A DNA stretch of 64,000 bases from Streptomyces sp. NBRC 110028 (GTDB lineage Bacteria > Actinomycetota > Actinomycetes > Streptomycetales > Streptomycetaceae): positions 862,952-926,951 of the forward strand of contig NZ_BBUZ01000023.1 in assembly GCF_001417735.1 (NCBI RefSeq), in the 5' to 3' direction. The first letter of the stretch is position 1; the number at the start of each line of letters is the position of its first letter. The notes under the pieces were generated by a model, which was not told where the DNA came from, ran no database searches, and worked only from the letters and a program-made list of their open reading frames with translations. The translations under genes and the position numbers were made by a program. This document shows, piece by piece, positions 54,707 to 63,067 of this stretch.

Positions 54707-55366
54707 TCACATGGCCAGCCAGTTACGGATCGCCGTCTCCAAATAGTGACAGAATCTATCCTCGACCTTGCCTTTACCTGGAACCAGTTCATCGAAATGC
54801 TCAGATGGCTTACCAGCGATCAATGCCGCAATGTTACCGGAAGCCTTAGCGGGAAAGGCCAACGAACATTTACCTCTTCCCAGCTCCGCAGCGAGACCGA
54901 GGAAACCTCGCCCCACACCAAGAGGCGGAGAAGCCGCGTAAAGCTTCGCTTCTACACAGGAAATTAACTGATTCTTCCCTCTCCGCGGGTGCACGCCTCC
55001 AGCCCTGCTTCGCTGGGCTTCTGAATGGTCGAGAATCGCGACGTCACACTCGTGAGCTACGCGACCTGCAAGAACGTACACACCCAAATGTATCTCCAGC
55101 TTCTTACCGTTAGGGAAACTCACCAAGGCATACGTAAAATTGCCGGACCACAAATTTCCTGGAGAACATCGGAATTTCAGGGCAACAGCGGCCGATACCC
55201 CATCGCTGGTGATCAGGCATTGACCGCCAGCGTCCGTTGCGGCTCGCACTGCAGCAGCGAAAAGCGCAGCCTCGTACAAGTCTGACGGCTTAGCAATTGC
55301 TTGGTATGCCTGATCAAGAACTCCAATGGCATCCTCAATCGCCCTTTCCAGGTCGTGACGCTTCAC
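54707..55366 (-). CDS. 219-aa protein, possible PD-(D/E)xK-type nuclease
   Basis: From the ATG at 55366, overlapping the upstream gene by 4 bp. The centre reads KKLEIHLGVYVLAGRVAHECDVAILD, then about 30 residues later LISCVEAKLYAASPPLGVG. An acidic residue in a D-V-A-I-L-D strand followed by C-V-E-A-K-L fits the D...(E/D)xK core of PD-(D/E)xK nucleases, and the upstream Glu of EIHLGV could be the helix acid. The codon use is less GC-biased than in neighbours. If correct, it would be a restriction- or defence-type nuclease. Activity is an inference from motif spacing alone. Confidence 0.5.
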   Translation of the reverse strand: MKRHDLERAIEDAIGVLDQAYQAIAKPSDLYEAALFAAAVRAATDAGGQCLITSDGVSAAVALKFRCSPGNLWSGNFTYALVSFPNGKKLEIHLGVYVLAGRVAHECDVAILDHSEAQRSRAGGVHPRRGKNQLISCVEAKLYAASPPLGVGRGFLGLAAELGRGKCSLAFPAKASGNIAALIAGKPSEHFDELVPGKGKVEDRFCHYLETAIRNWLAM

Positions 55367-55833
55367 AGTCGCACACCCACCGCTTCTTCGACCGGCATTA
55401 CAAGTCTGCGCATCTCATCTGCAGTGCGCGCGATCAGGGGAATCAGATCCGAGAGGTCGAGGCCAACACTGCTCGTCCCGTCAGGTTCAGCAAACTCAAC
55501 CGTAGAACTCTCTACATGGTGGTTCCCCGCCATAATTGAAACTACTTGGAGGGACCCATGCAGGGTTTCAGCCATTCGAAGCAACGCTTGGCACAGGAAC
55601 ATCAAACGCTCATCTGCTGTGTAGGGTACGGCAGCCACGTCACCGCGCTGCAGTCGCCCAACACGCGCCTCGCGCATCAGGCCCTCACGCGTTATCCGCT
55701 CCCCCTCGGACAGACGCTCGCCTTCCACAGAGCGCCCGGCTGCGATTTCCTCGCTGAGTTGTGCAGCCAACTCTGGGATTCTGTCACGCAGCAACCGCAT
55801 GAGGCGGTCGTAGACCTCGTCACTACCTTCCAC
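55363..55833 (-). CDS. 156-aa partner of the putative nuclease
   Basis: From the GTG at 55833. A helical N-terminus (YDRLMRLLRDRIPELAAQLSEEI), then GLMREARVGRLQRGDVAAVPY and VGLDLSDLIPLIARTADEMRRLV. No family is recognised. It precedes the putative nuclease with a 4-bp overlap, so they are translated together. It might be the sensor, antitoxin or regulator of the pair. Confidence 0.65.
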   Translation of the reverse strand: MEGSDEVYDRLMRLLRDRIPELAAQLSEEIAAGRSVEGERLSEGERITREGLMREARVGRLQRGDVAAVPYTADERLMFLCQALLRMAETLHGSLQVVSIMAGNHHVESSTVEFAEPDGTSSVGLDLSDLIPLIARTADEMRRLVMPVEEAVGVRL

Positions 55834-56225
55834 GCCCGGCCTTCCCGTCGCTCAAGTGCCACATCAGAGGCTACTGCCAGACCAGTGACGTGGCCGCCCG
55901 TTTACTCAAGTTCCGCCCACCCACCGCGCGGGTCATTAGACCGAGCTGTGCGGACTGATCAGCTCGCATCGTGACCATCAACCTCAACGGCGCCCACCGC
56001 TACCCAGTCAACGTCGTTGGTTCATGCATGAGCCTAGTCCGGACCGTTTGCGTGAGCGGTCGTGATTGCTCAGCCCCCTCCATCACGGCGCTGAGCTCAG
56101 TCTGGTTAACGCCAAGCTGCAGGACTGCCTCTCTGCGCGCTCTCGCCCGACCCACGGTCCGCTGTAAATCGGCTAGATCGGGTTCTCTGGGTTGGCGATG
56201 CTGTCTGGCGTAACCCTACGGGCAT
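55834..56225. other. Intergenic segment with a third partial copy of the island repeat
   Basis: 392 bp without a convincing gene. CCGTTTGCGTGAGCGG at 56044-56059, preceded by GTCCGGA, matches the centre of the 71-bp repeats at 40125-40140 and 63833-63848. Flanking bases diverge. It lies between the nuclease-like operon and the methylase operon and may mark an internal boundary. Confidence 0.45.
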
Positions 56226-57782
56226 TCATGCGTCCAGGTGTCGGCGCATCTCTTCCTCCAGTTGATCTGCTCTGTCCAGAAGCTGAAGCAGTTCACGGGT
56301 CAGCACATCAATAAGCTCGTGGGATCGCCCTCCGCCCCGCTCCTGGTCTGCTTCCTCCACGCCTACGTAGCGGCCGGGCGTGAGGATGTGCTGATGTTCT
56401 CGGATCTCATCGATTCCTGCAGAACAGCAGAATCCGGGAACATCGCGGTACTCCGCGCTCCAAGAGTCGGTACCGCGCCAGGCGTGGTATGTGCCGACGA
56501 TCTCATCCAGTTCGTCGCTTGTCAGCACCCGGTGTGCACGACTGACCATCTCGCCCATCGCGCGGGCATCGATGAAGAGCGTCTGGCCCCGCCGGTCCGT
56601 CAGCCCTCGGTTGGCTTGCGATGACTTGTCCTTAGTCAGAAACCAGACGCAGGCCGGAATCTGGGTGGACGTGAACAACTGGGAGGGAAGCGCTACGACG
56701 CAGGCGAGCAAGTCGTCCTCCGCCATCGCCTCACGGATCTCGTCCTCGCCCATCCACTTCGATGACAGCGCTCCGTTCGCCAGCACTACCCCGGCACTTC
56801 CTCGATCGCTGAGCTTGCCGACGATGTGCTGCAGCCAGGCGTAGTTCGCGTTGCGGCGTGGTGGGGTGCCGTACTGCCAGCGCGGGTCGGCCTCTCGCCG
56901 CGCCCAATCGGAGGTATTGAAGGGCGGGTTGGCCAGGACAGTGTCTGCTTTCAGGTTCGGCAGCAGGTCCATGGCAAGAGTGTCGGCGCAGCCGAGACTC
57001 GCTGGGAGGAGTCCGTGGATGTCCAGGTTCATTCGTGCCAGCTGCCAGGTCCGCTCGTTCACCTCTTGGCCGTAGTACTCAAGATCGACGGACGGACATG
57101 CTCCATGTACTTCAGCGAACTTTGCGGCCTGGACCAGCAACCCACCAGTGCCACAGCAGGGGTCGTATACGCGCCCTTGCCGCGGCCGCAGTGTCTCGAC
57201 GAGTAGCGTGGCCACGCTACTCGGGGTGTGGAACTCCCCGCCTTTCTTACCTTCCGCGCGAGCGGACTCTGCCAGGAGATCCGCATACATCATGCTCAGG
57301 TACTGGTACAGCTCCCCCATCGTGTCTCGTGCAGGACGTCGTCCGTCAGCAGTGACGAGGGCATCCCCGAAGAGCGCGAAGAGTTCGGTGATGCGTCGGC
57401 GTTCCACATTGCCGATGAGGGCAGGGGCGCCAGGGAGTACACCAGTGAGATCGTTATTACTCTGCATCACCGCCATGATTGCCTCGTCAAGCACCGCCAC
57501 GGGATCGCAGTCGGGGTCCTGGATTCGCCGTGTGAGGGTGTCCCAACGGGCGAGCGGCGGAATCCACCGCATGCCTTCGGGGGCGTAGGCGGGGGCGTTC
57601 GTGTCGTCCGTGTCGCCGAGCTCTCGGCGTGACCGCTCGAACTCAAGGGACAGGAACCGGAGGTAGAGCAGAGTAAGGACGACAGTCTTGTGCTGCGACG
57701 CGTCCGTGGAACCGCGTAGTGTGGCCGTGGCCTTCCAGAGCAGGGCGGCCGTATCCGTTGGCTTCCTTTTACTCGGGGGCAC
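56226..57782 (-). CDS. hsdM: N-6 adenine DNA methylase, type I M subunit
   Basis: 518 aa. HsdM domains: an N-terminal helical region (LLWKATATLRGSTDASQHK, LRFLSLEFERSRREL), then the methylase core with SAM motif I DPCCGTGGLLVQAAKF and catalytic motif IV NPPFN in LANPPFNTSDWARRE; GRGSAGVVLANGALS-like FxGxG region follows. The C-terminal helices probably contact HsdS. It methylates adenine in a target set by HsdS. It starts 5 bp after the specificity-subunit stop. Confidence 0.93.
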   Translation of the reverse strand: MPPSKRKPTDTAALLWKATATLRGSTDASQHKTVVLTLLYLRFLSLEFERSRRELGDTDDTNAPAYAPEGMRWIPPLARWDTLTRRIQDPDCDPVAVLDEAIMAVMQSNNDLTGVLPGAPALIGNVERRRITELFALFGDALVTADGRRPARDTMGELYQYLSMMYADLLAESARAEGKKGGEFHTPSSVATLLVETLRPRQGRVYDPCCGTGGLLVQAAKFAEVHGACPSVDLEYYGQEVNERTWQLARMNLDIHGLLPASLGCADTLAMDLLPNLKADTVLANPPFNTSDWARREADPRWQYGTPPRRNANYAWLQHIVGKLSDRGSAGVVLANGALSSKWMGEDEIREAMAEDDLLACVVALPSQLFTSTQIPACVWFLTKDKSSQANRGLTDRRGQTLFIDARAMGEMVSRAHRVLTSDELDEIVGTYHAWRGTDSWSAEYRDVPGFCCSAGIDEIREHQHILTPGRYVGVEEADQERGGGRSHELIDVLTRELLQLLDRADQLEEEMRRHLDA

Positions 57783-57787
57783 AGTCC

Positions 57788-58972
57788 CTATCTCTCCTCA
57801 TTCGGCCGCTCGGCCATTTCGGACACGACCAGTTCCCGGAGTGCGTGGTTCTCCTTCAGCGCCGCATGGGCTCGGTCGTGGAGCGGGGCCGCGATCCGAG
57901 AGAACCGCTCCCGTACGTCCCCGTCCGGCCATCGCAAACGGCGCCTGGAGAACTTCTTCCGGCTCATCGCGCGCGCTTGTTCCCCTTGGGCCGTAGCGAC
58001 AAGCTCCCGACTCCTGGCGCGCAGCTCATGCAGCAGCCACAAACGATCCGCAGTTGTCTCAGTACGAACCGCCAACGTGCCACGCCCCGGGACCACAGAG
58101 ATCGTGGAGATCACCGTTCTCACCTCACCGGGCCGCGGCGCGACCAGCAGCGTCCCGGGCCCGCACACTGCGTCACCGGGTACCCAGGTCATCTCTGCTG
58201 TCCGGTCCAAATGAGCCGTCCTGCTGTTCAGGACCTCTCTCGGCGCTGCCCAGGCGATGGGCGCCGCACCGTCGACCGCACCGGACCGGGGCGATCCACC
58301 CACCACTTGGCCCACGTCAGCAATCGTGACTTCTGGCCGGTACGCGTGATCGTTGTTCTGCGCGTATCGGGCGAAGTACATGTCCGCGAGTTCTGTGGCG
58401 CATCCGGCGATCTGATCGTTCAGCGCCATGCGCTGTTCGGCGAGACTCATCGTGCGCAGCAGCCGTGCCCGCAGCTCGCGCGGTGGCAGCGATACGGGAA
58501 GTCGCTTGAGGTCGGCGAGAGGCAGGGTCGAGTGCTCCGCGCCGCCGGAGAGTCTCCGGAGCACCTGACGGGCTTGCGGTGTTTTCAGCGACCAACGGAT
58601 CCACGCGCCGATGCCGCTGGCCAATCCCTCCGGAGTGAACCGAATGACGGCGACCGATCGGGCGACGTTCCAGCCCTGGTGGGCCGGGCCGGTGACTGCC
58701 GTGTCCCCGATCCTGCCGACCAGCACGACGAGCAGGTCTTCCGGTTGGAGAGACGTCCTCGCATGCCGGCGGTCCACGGCGGTGGCGATCCGGGCGAGGT
58801 CCCTTCCAACCACGGCGCCTTCGCCAATGTCACCGGCCCGGACCATGGGCACTCCCACCGGATCATGCCGTCCCGGTTGCACGACGCCGTACGCCACGGA
58901 CTCGACTCCCGGCACGTTGCTCAACTCGTAGGTGCGCCAACGCGGCGCCGTGAGGTTCCGCATCTCTTCCAT
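57788..58972 (-). CDS. hsdS: Type I specificity subunit (HsdS-like)
   Basis: 394 aa. The first half is a target-recognition domain (VPMVRAGDIGEGAVVG, LLVVLVGRIGDTAV) ending in the conserved LPLADLKRLPVSLPP and a helix LRARLLRTMSLAEQRMALNDQI. The second half is a diverged second TRD with DAVCGPGTLLVAPRPGEVR and basic helices near KKFSRRRLRW. Two TRDs separated by a helical spacer is the HsdS layout. It lies between two methylase genes, unusual for a single M2S enzyme. Confidence 0.85.
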   Translation of the reverse strand: MEEMRNLTAPRWRTYELSNVPGVESVAYGVVQPGRHDPVGVPMVRAGDIGEGAVVGRDLARIATAVDRRHARTSLQPEDLLVVLVGRIGDTAVTGPAHQGWNVARSVAVIRFTPEGLASGIGAWIRWSLKTPQARQVLRRLSGGAEHSTLPLADLKRLPVSLPPRELRARLLRTMSLAEQRMALNDQIAGCATELADMYFARYAQNNDHAYRPEVTIADVGQVVGGSPRSGAVDGAAPIAWAAPREVLNSRTAHLDRTAEMTWVPGDAVCGPGTLLVAPRPGEVRTVISTISVVPGRGTLAVRTETTADRLWLLHELRARSRELVATAQGEQARAMSRKKFSRRRLRWPDGDVRERFSRIAAPLHDRAHAALKENHALRELVVSEMAERPNEER

Positions 58973-59061
58973 ACGGTTCGTTCCCTCCCCCCCTTCCCTG
59001 CTCGGATGGGGTCCGGCGGTTCATCGCGACCGCGTCCCGGTGCGTTCGGACAGAGTCTTCG

Positions 59062-60483
59062 TCACGTGCTCCACGGTTGGCCGCCTTCCAGCACGTTCCG
59101 GAGCGACGCGTTGATACGTGCGGCATCCTCGAAGTGCTGGTACAGCACGTCCTTCGGGTACCGGTCTTCGTCGTCGGAGGGCGCGGGTCCGACGGTCGCA
59201 GACGGCTGATGGATGTAGCTGCCCGGGCTCAGGTCATATCCACGTCGCGCGATGTCATCCCGGCCGGCCGGGTTGCACCAGGTCGCCTCCCCGGTTACGT
59301 CATCGCCCTGAGCTGGCCGGATACCACGCCAAACCGCGAAAACATCGCAGATGCGGTCGATGTCATGGTCCGCGAGGTGACGTCCCGGCTGGTCAGTGCG
59401 ACTATCCAGGCCCCGCACATCGGCGAAAAGTACCTGGCCCGTCCTGGAGTTCCGGCCCCACCCGGCGCTCTGGTTCTTGTCCTTGCTGAACAGCCATAGC
59501 GTCGTTCCTGTACGGGTGTGTGGAAAGAGCCTTGCGGGCAAGGCCACCACCCCGGCGAGCAAGTCGGCCTCTACCAGATGCCGACGGATGCGCGCCTCTG
59601 CGACATTGGAGCTTCTGGTGGCACGGTCTGACAGCAGCGCGACCGCCCGGCCCTGGGGCGAGAGTTCGCTCACGATGTGCTGGACCCAGGCGAAGTTGGC
59701 GTTTCCCCTAGGAGGGAGGCCGAGGCTCCAGCGGGAGTCCTCACTCAGCTCTTGGTGCCCCCAATCCTTCATGTTCAGGGGCAGGTTAGCAAGGACGACA
59801 TCGGCGGACAGGCCGACGGGCCCGGTGCGCAGACTGTCCACCGCCTTTCCCCCGAGGTCCGGGCACAGCCCGTTGAGGGTCAGGTTCATCGCCGCTGCAC
59901 GGCGGGCCTCGGGCCGAATGTCTCTGCCGTGGACCCGCAACTCATCACCCTGTTGATACTGACCGCGCACCCATTCCGCGGCGGCGATCAGGAGCCTTCC
60001 ACATCCACAGACTGGGTCCAGGACGCGTTCCCCGGGTCGGGGGGCGGCCAGGCCAGCCATGAGTCGTGCCAGGGCACGGGGCGTGTAGTAATCCCCCCGC
60101 TCGCCGAATCGGTGTGAGTATCGATCGAGGCATGAGTCAAACAGATCTGCGGGATTCTCCAGCCGGCTCACCTCACTGATCAGCACAGCCAGTGCGCGAT
60201 CGGCTTCGCCGAACAACGTGCGGGTCGCGGCGGTTGCCCGTGGCTCCAGCCCGAAGCGGTGGTCCAATCCCAGGCTCATCCACGCCCTGCTCAAGGCCGG
60301 CTCCGCGGGTCCGGTGTACCTGGCGAGGCCGACTCCGGAACGGACTGGCCGACACCGCAGGTAGATCACCTGGAAGGCGAGCTGGTAGGCGGCTTCCGGG
60401 CTAGCGGCATCACACAAGGTGTCGAGCGCGCGCCACACATGCCTGAACGCCAGCGGGCGGTGCTGCTGGTTGGACGCGGTCAT
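59062..60483 (-). CDS. N-6 DNA methylase homologue with degenerate catalytic motif
   Basis: 473 aa. It shares the HsdM fold and several stretches with the catalytic HsdM of the locus (RWSLGLPPRGNANFAWVQH against RWQYGTPPRRNANYAWLQH). Motif I is DPVCGCGRLLIAAAEW. Motif IV is NLPLN instead of NPPFN, losing the second Pro and the aromatic Phe that position the adenine, so activity is doubtful. It may serve as a structural or DNA-binding partner. Its start overlaps the 61-aa membrane gene (ATGA). The C-terminal region has a TRD-contacting helix. Confidence 0.88.
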   Translation of the reverse strand: MTASNQQHRPLAFRHVWRALDTLCDAASPEAAYQLAFQVIYLRCRPVRSGVGLARYTGPAEPALSRAWMSLGLDHRFGLEPRATAATRTLFGEADRALAVLISEVSRLENPADLFDSCLDRYSHRFGERGDYYTPRALARLMAGLAAPRPGERVLDPVCGCGRLLIAAAEWVRGQYQQGDELRVHGRDIRPEARRAAAMNLTLNGLCPDLGGKAVDSLRTGPVGLSADVVLANLPLNMKDWGHQELSEDSRWSLGLPPRGNANFAWVQHIVSELSPQGRAVALLSDRATRSSNVAEARIRRHLVEADLLAGVVALPARLFPHTRTGTTLWLFSKDKNQSAGWGRNSRTGQVLFADVRGLDSRTDQPGRHLADHDIDRICDVFAVWRGIRPAQGDDVTGEATWCNPAGRDDIARRGYDLSPGSYIHQPSATVGPAPSDDEDRYPKDVLYQHFEDAARINASLRNVLEGGQPWST

Positions 60484-60665
60484 GACGACTTCAGCCAGGT
60501 GACAGCCGAAATGCCCAGCCCCATGGCGCCTGCGAACGCCACGCCCCCGTACTTGATCGCCCCCACCATCTGTCCCTCATCTGCGAACTGGATGATGCCG
60601 GCCAACAACCCGACAATTACGGAAGCCTGGACGACCAACATGAACAGCAGCGTCTTGTGCTGCAC
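60480..60665 (-). CDS. 61-aa two-helix membrane protein heading the methylase operon
   Basis: From the GTG at 60665 behind GAGAGGAGACGTAGC. It reads LLFMLVVQASVIVGLLAGII and GGVAFAGAMGLGISAVTWL as two transmembrane helices with a short loop FADEGQMVGAIK between. Its stop overlaps the methylase-homologue start (ATGA), so it is the translationally coupled first gene. Small membrane proteins in defence operons are often effectors or sensors; here that is only suggested by position. Confidence 0.7.
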   Translation of the reverse strand: MQHKTLLFMLVVQASVIVGLLAGIIQFADEGQMVGAIKYGGVAFAGAMGLGISAVTWLKSS

Positions 60666-60784
60666 GCTACGTCTCCTCTCGTTCCACGGGTGACGGACGT
60701 TCCGACAGCCCGAACGTAGTCGCGGGGAGATGCGCATGGGAGCAGCATGAAATTTTGTTTTTCAGTCCAGGACTGATCACTCAC

Positions 60785-61147
60785 ATGGACGGGCCTGGAC
60801 CGGAGGAGCCGGAAACCGCGGGTGTGGGCCTCGCTGCCGTGGGCTGCTCCTCGGTGCTGCACTCGGTGTGCTGTTCCCAAGCGGCGGTGAGCCGTTGGCC
60901 GGATCGGCGTCAGCTCGCAGCGCGCGGGCTGTATGTGGCGCACCAGAGACAACACGCCGTAAGCGTGACAGACCCCCTGCACCCCGGACTCGGCGAGACC
61001 GTCACCGCACAGGCCGACCACTGCCTCACCGAGGACGGATACGAGATCGGGGAGCACGGCGACGAACATGCGGCCGCCGACCGCGTCGTGTTTCTGCTCG
61101 GGCTGCATCGCGTAGCCGTTCCCGAAGCCTGGAAGGCAGCGCGTTGA
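60785..61147 (+). CDS. Weakly supported 120-aa ORF
   Basis: From the ATG at 60785. The second half (GLGETVTAQADHCLTEDGYEIGEHGDEH) has GC-biased third positions and looks protein-like; the first half does not. There is no clear ribosome site. Divergent from the methylase operon. A TTG at 61144 overlaps its stop and could start a further short ORF. Treat as tentative. Confidence 0.3.
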   Translation: MDGPGPEEPETAGVGLAAVGCSSVLHSVCCSQAAVSRWPDRRQLAARGLYVAHQRQHAVSVTDPLHPGLGETVTAQADHCLTEDGYEIGEHGDEHAAADRVVFLLGLHRVAVPEAWKAAR

Positions 61148-61765
61148 TCATTGAGGCAACACCGCCCTGCCGCATCACGCAGAGCTGGATCGACAAGGCC
61201 GACCTCGCCACCGCTGACCAATTCGACGGCTTCCCGAGGACCGCAGCCAGTACGGCGTGCTCTGAACTGACGCGCGGTCGCACAGGGCACTGGGGCGTCC
61301 GCGGTACGGCGAGGTCCATCCGTCGCGACAGCATGTTTCGACACAGCACCTCATGTGTCAGGCATGCGGGCACGCGCCCTACCGTGACAGCCGCGGCACC
61401 CTGTGGCTGATCGAGGACGACCGCGATGGGGAGAGGATCATGGCCACTGTGCCAGCGCACGGCGCACAGATCGGACGGTGCGTCGTCAGCAGAACGCTCC
61501 GGCCACAAGCCCTTGTCAATCAGCCCGCCGCCTCCCCCAAGAGCCTGGCGGCTCCCTCCAGCCGCAATGCTCAACATTCTGCATAACTGGCCTCGCCCCA
61601 AACGTCTTCACGCTTCACCTGCAGCTCAGACCGCAAAGGAATCTACCGAGCTACGCCACCAATCCGGCTTGGCGAGGGGAGGGTGATTTGAAGTCACCGT
61701 TGTCACGAGTCGACTCGTACGCTACCGTAACGTGCGTAGGAGTGTCACAATTCCCGGGGGGGCAA
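61148..61765. other. Low-support region with a possible zinc-finger gene fragment
   Basis: No intact gene. At 61353 a frame reads CQACGHAPYRDSRGTLWLIEDD, which has a CxxC and the look of a real zinc-binding N-terminus, but soon loses coding character; it may be a broken remnant. Base composition becomes lower in GC toward the DUF488 operon. Confidence 0.35.
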
Positions 61766-62455
61766 GTGGCGACGACTAAACAGTTGGTCTGTTTGGCGAA
61801 TTCTCGGAAACACGGTGGACGATGCATCGCGGGCATCGACATGGAGTCGAACACTTGGGTTCGCCCCGTAAGCAGTCGACCAGGCCACGAAATCTCGGAA
61901 TCAGAGCGAAAATACCAAAACGGCGCGGAGCCAAGCGTTCTTGACGTCATATCAATGCAGCTTGTCGGGCATCGGCAGTGCGGGTCCCAAAGCGAGAACT
62001 GGCTGCTTGATTCTAGCATCCGGTGGGAAAAGCTGGGACAGATTGGGTGGGGCGATCTATGCCACCTAGAACAGCGCCCCACACGGTTATGGATCAACAG
62101 CGGAGACAGCACCACAAAAGGCTTGAATGATCGAGTACCAATAGCATACGAAAGCGAATTAGTAGACTCCCTAAAGCTCATTCGAGTTGACTCCGCAAGG
62201 ATAACGGTAGATCGACCTTACGACGCGAACAGGGAGCTTGACGTGCGGGCCGAGTTTCGCTATGCGGGATCCACGTACATACTAAAAGTAACCGACTCCA
62301 CATACGAGGAAAGATTCAGAAAGCGAGGCATAGGGACTTATAGACTATCCGAGTCTTTCCTGACAGTGAGTTTAGGTGAAGAATTCAAGGGATACCTTTA
62401 CAAGATGGTGGCGGCTATAATTGAATGCCGCGAGATGAACTTAGACAGCAAGTGA
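61766..62455 (+). CDS. Dual OB-domain protein of the DUF488 operon
   Basis: 229 aa from the GTG at 61766. It opens LVCLANSRKHGGRCIAGIDM followed by WVRPVSSRPG, the characteristic start of dual OB-domain proteins, and continues with DVISMQLVG and a C-terminal FRYAGSTYILKVTDSTYEE and GTYRLSESFLTVSLGEEF. OB folds bind nucleic acid or oligosaccharide. It precedes two DUF488 genes with a 9-bp gap. The segment is markedly poorer in GC than the rest, a sign of transfer. Confidence 0.82.
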   Translation: MATTKQLVCLANSRKHGGRCIAGIDMESNTWVRPVSSRPGHEISESERKYQNGAEPSVLDVISMQLVGHRQCGSQSENWLLDSSIRWEKLGQIGWGDLCHLEQRPTRLWINSGDSTTKGLNDRVPIAYESELVDSLKLIRVDSARITVDRPYDANRELDVRAEFRYAGSTYILKVTDSTYEERFRKRGIGTYRLSESFLTVSLGEEFKGYLYKMVAAIIECREMNLDSK

Positions 62456-62464
62456 GTTTCCAAC

Positions 62465-63067
62465 ATGCTAGTGACAATCGGTCATTCCACGCACGATTTC
62501 CCAAAATTTATCGAGCTGCTTCGACAGAACGAGGTAACGGCTGTCGCCGACGTCCGATCAATTCCCGCCAGTCAGTTCGCGCCACAGTTCAACAAAAGAT
62601 CACTTGAGCCCGGACTATACGAGGCGGGCATGAAGTACGTCTTCTTAGGTGAGGAACTCGGAGCGCGCACGGAGGACACCACCTGCTACGTCGACGGACG
62701 AGTGCAATACGGTCGCCTTGCACAGACGCGCGGCTTCCTGAACGGCATTGAGCGCCTGACGAAAGGTGCATTGACCGAGCGGATTGCCATCATGTGCAGC
62801 GAGGGTGAACCGTTGAATTGTCATCGCACGGTGCTAATTTCGCGGGTACTTACGCAGCACGGCGCCGCTATCCACCATGTTCACGGTGATGGATGGGTCG
62901 AAAGTCACACTTCGGCGATGGAGCGTCTCATGGCAAAGTTCGGACTGGCGGAACCGGAGCTATTCCGCACGCAAGCCGAGCGCCTTGAGGAAGCACTGAG
63001 TCGCCAGGAAGATCGCATTGCGTACGTCAATCAGGAATCTCATGTCGACCGGACGGCAGATGTATGA
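62465..63067 (+). CDS. DUF488 family protein, copy 1
   Basis: 200 aa. DUF488 marks: TIGHSTHDFPKFIELLRQNEV near the start, VADVRSIPASQFAPQFNK, the central GRTEDTTC-like LGARTEDTTCYVDGRVQYG, and IAIMCSEGEPLNCHRTVLIS (a C-x2-E...CHR motif shared by the family). The R, C and H residues are conserved, suggesting a catalytic pocket, but no biochemical role is settled. It overlaps the second copy by 4 bp. Confidence 0.88.
   Translation: MLVTIGHSTHDFPKFIELLRQNEVTAVADVRSIPASQFAPQFNKRSLEPGLYEAGMKYVFLGEELGARTEDTTCYVDGRVQYGRLAQTRGFLNGIERLTKGALTERIAIMCSEGEPLNCHRTVLISRVLTQHGAAIHHVHGDGWVESHTSAMERLMAKFGLAEPELFRTQAERLEEALSRQEDRIAYVNQESHVDRTADV

Noticed and set aside
61621..61680. tRNA-like stretch on the minus strand (GGCGTAGCTCGGTAG)
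   Set aside because: Resembles only a D-arm; no matching acceptor or T-stem was found, so not annotated as a tRNA or attachment remnant.
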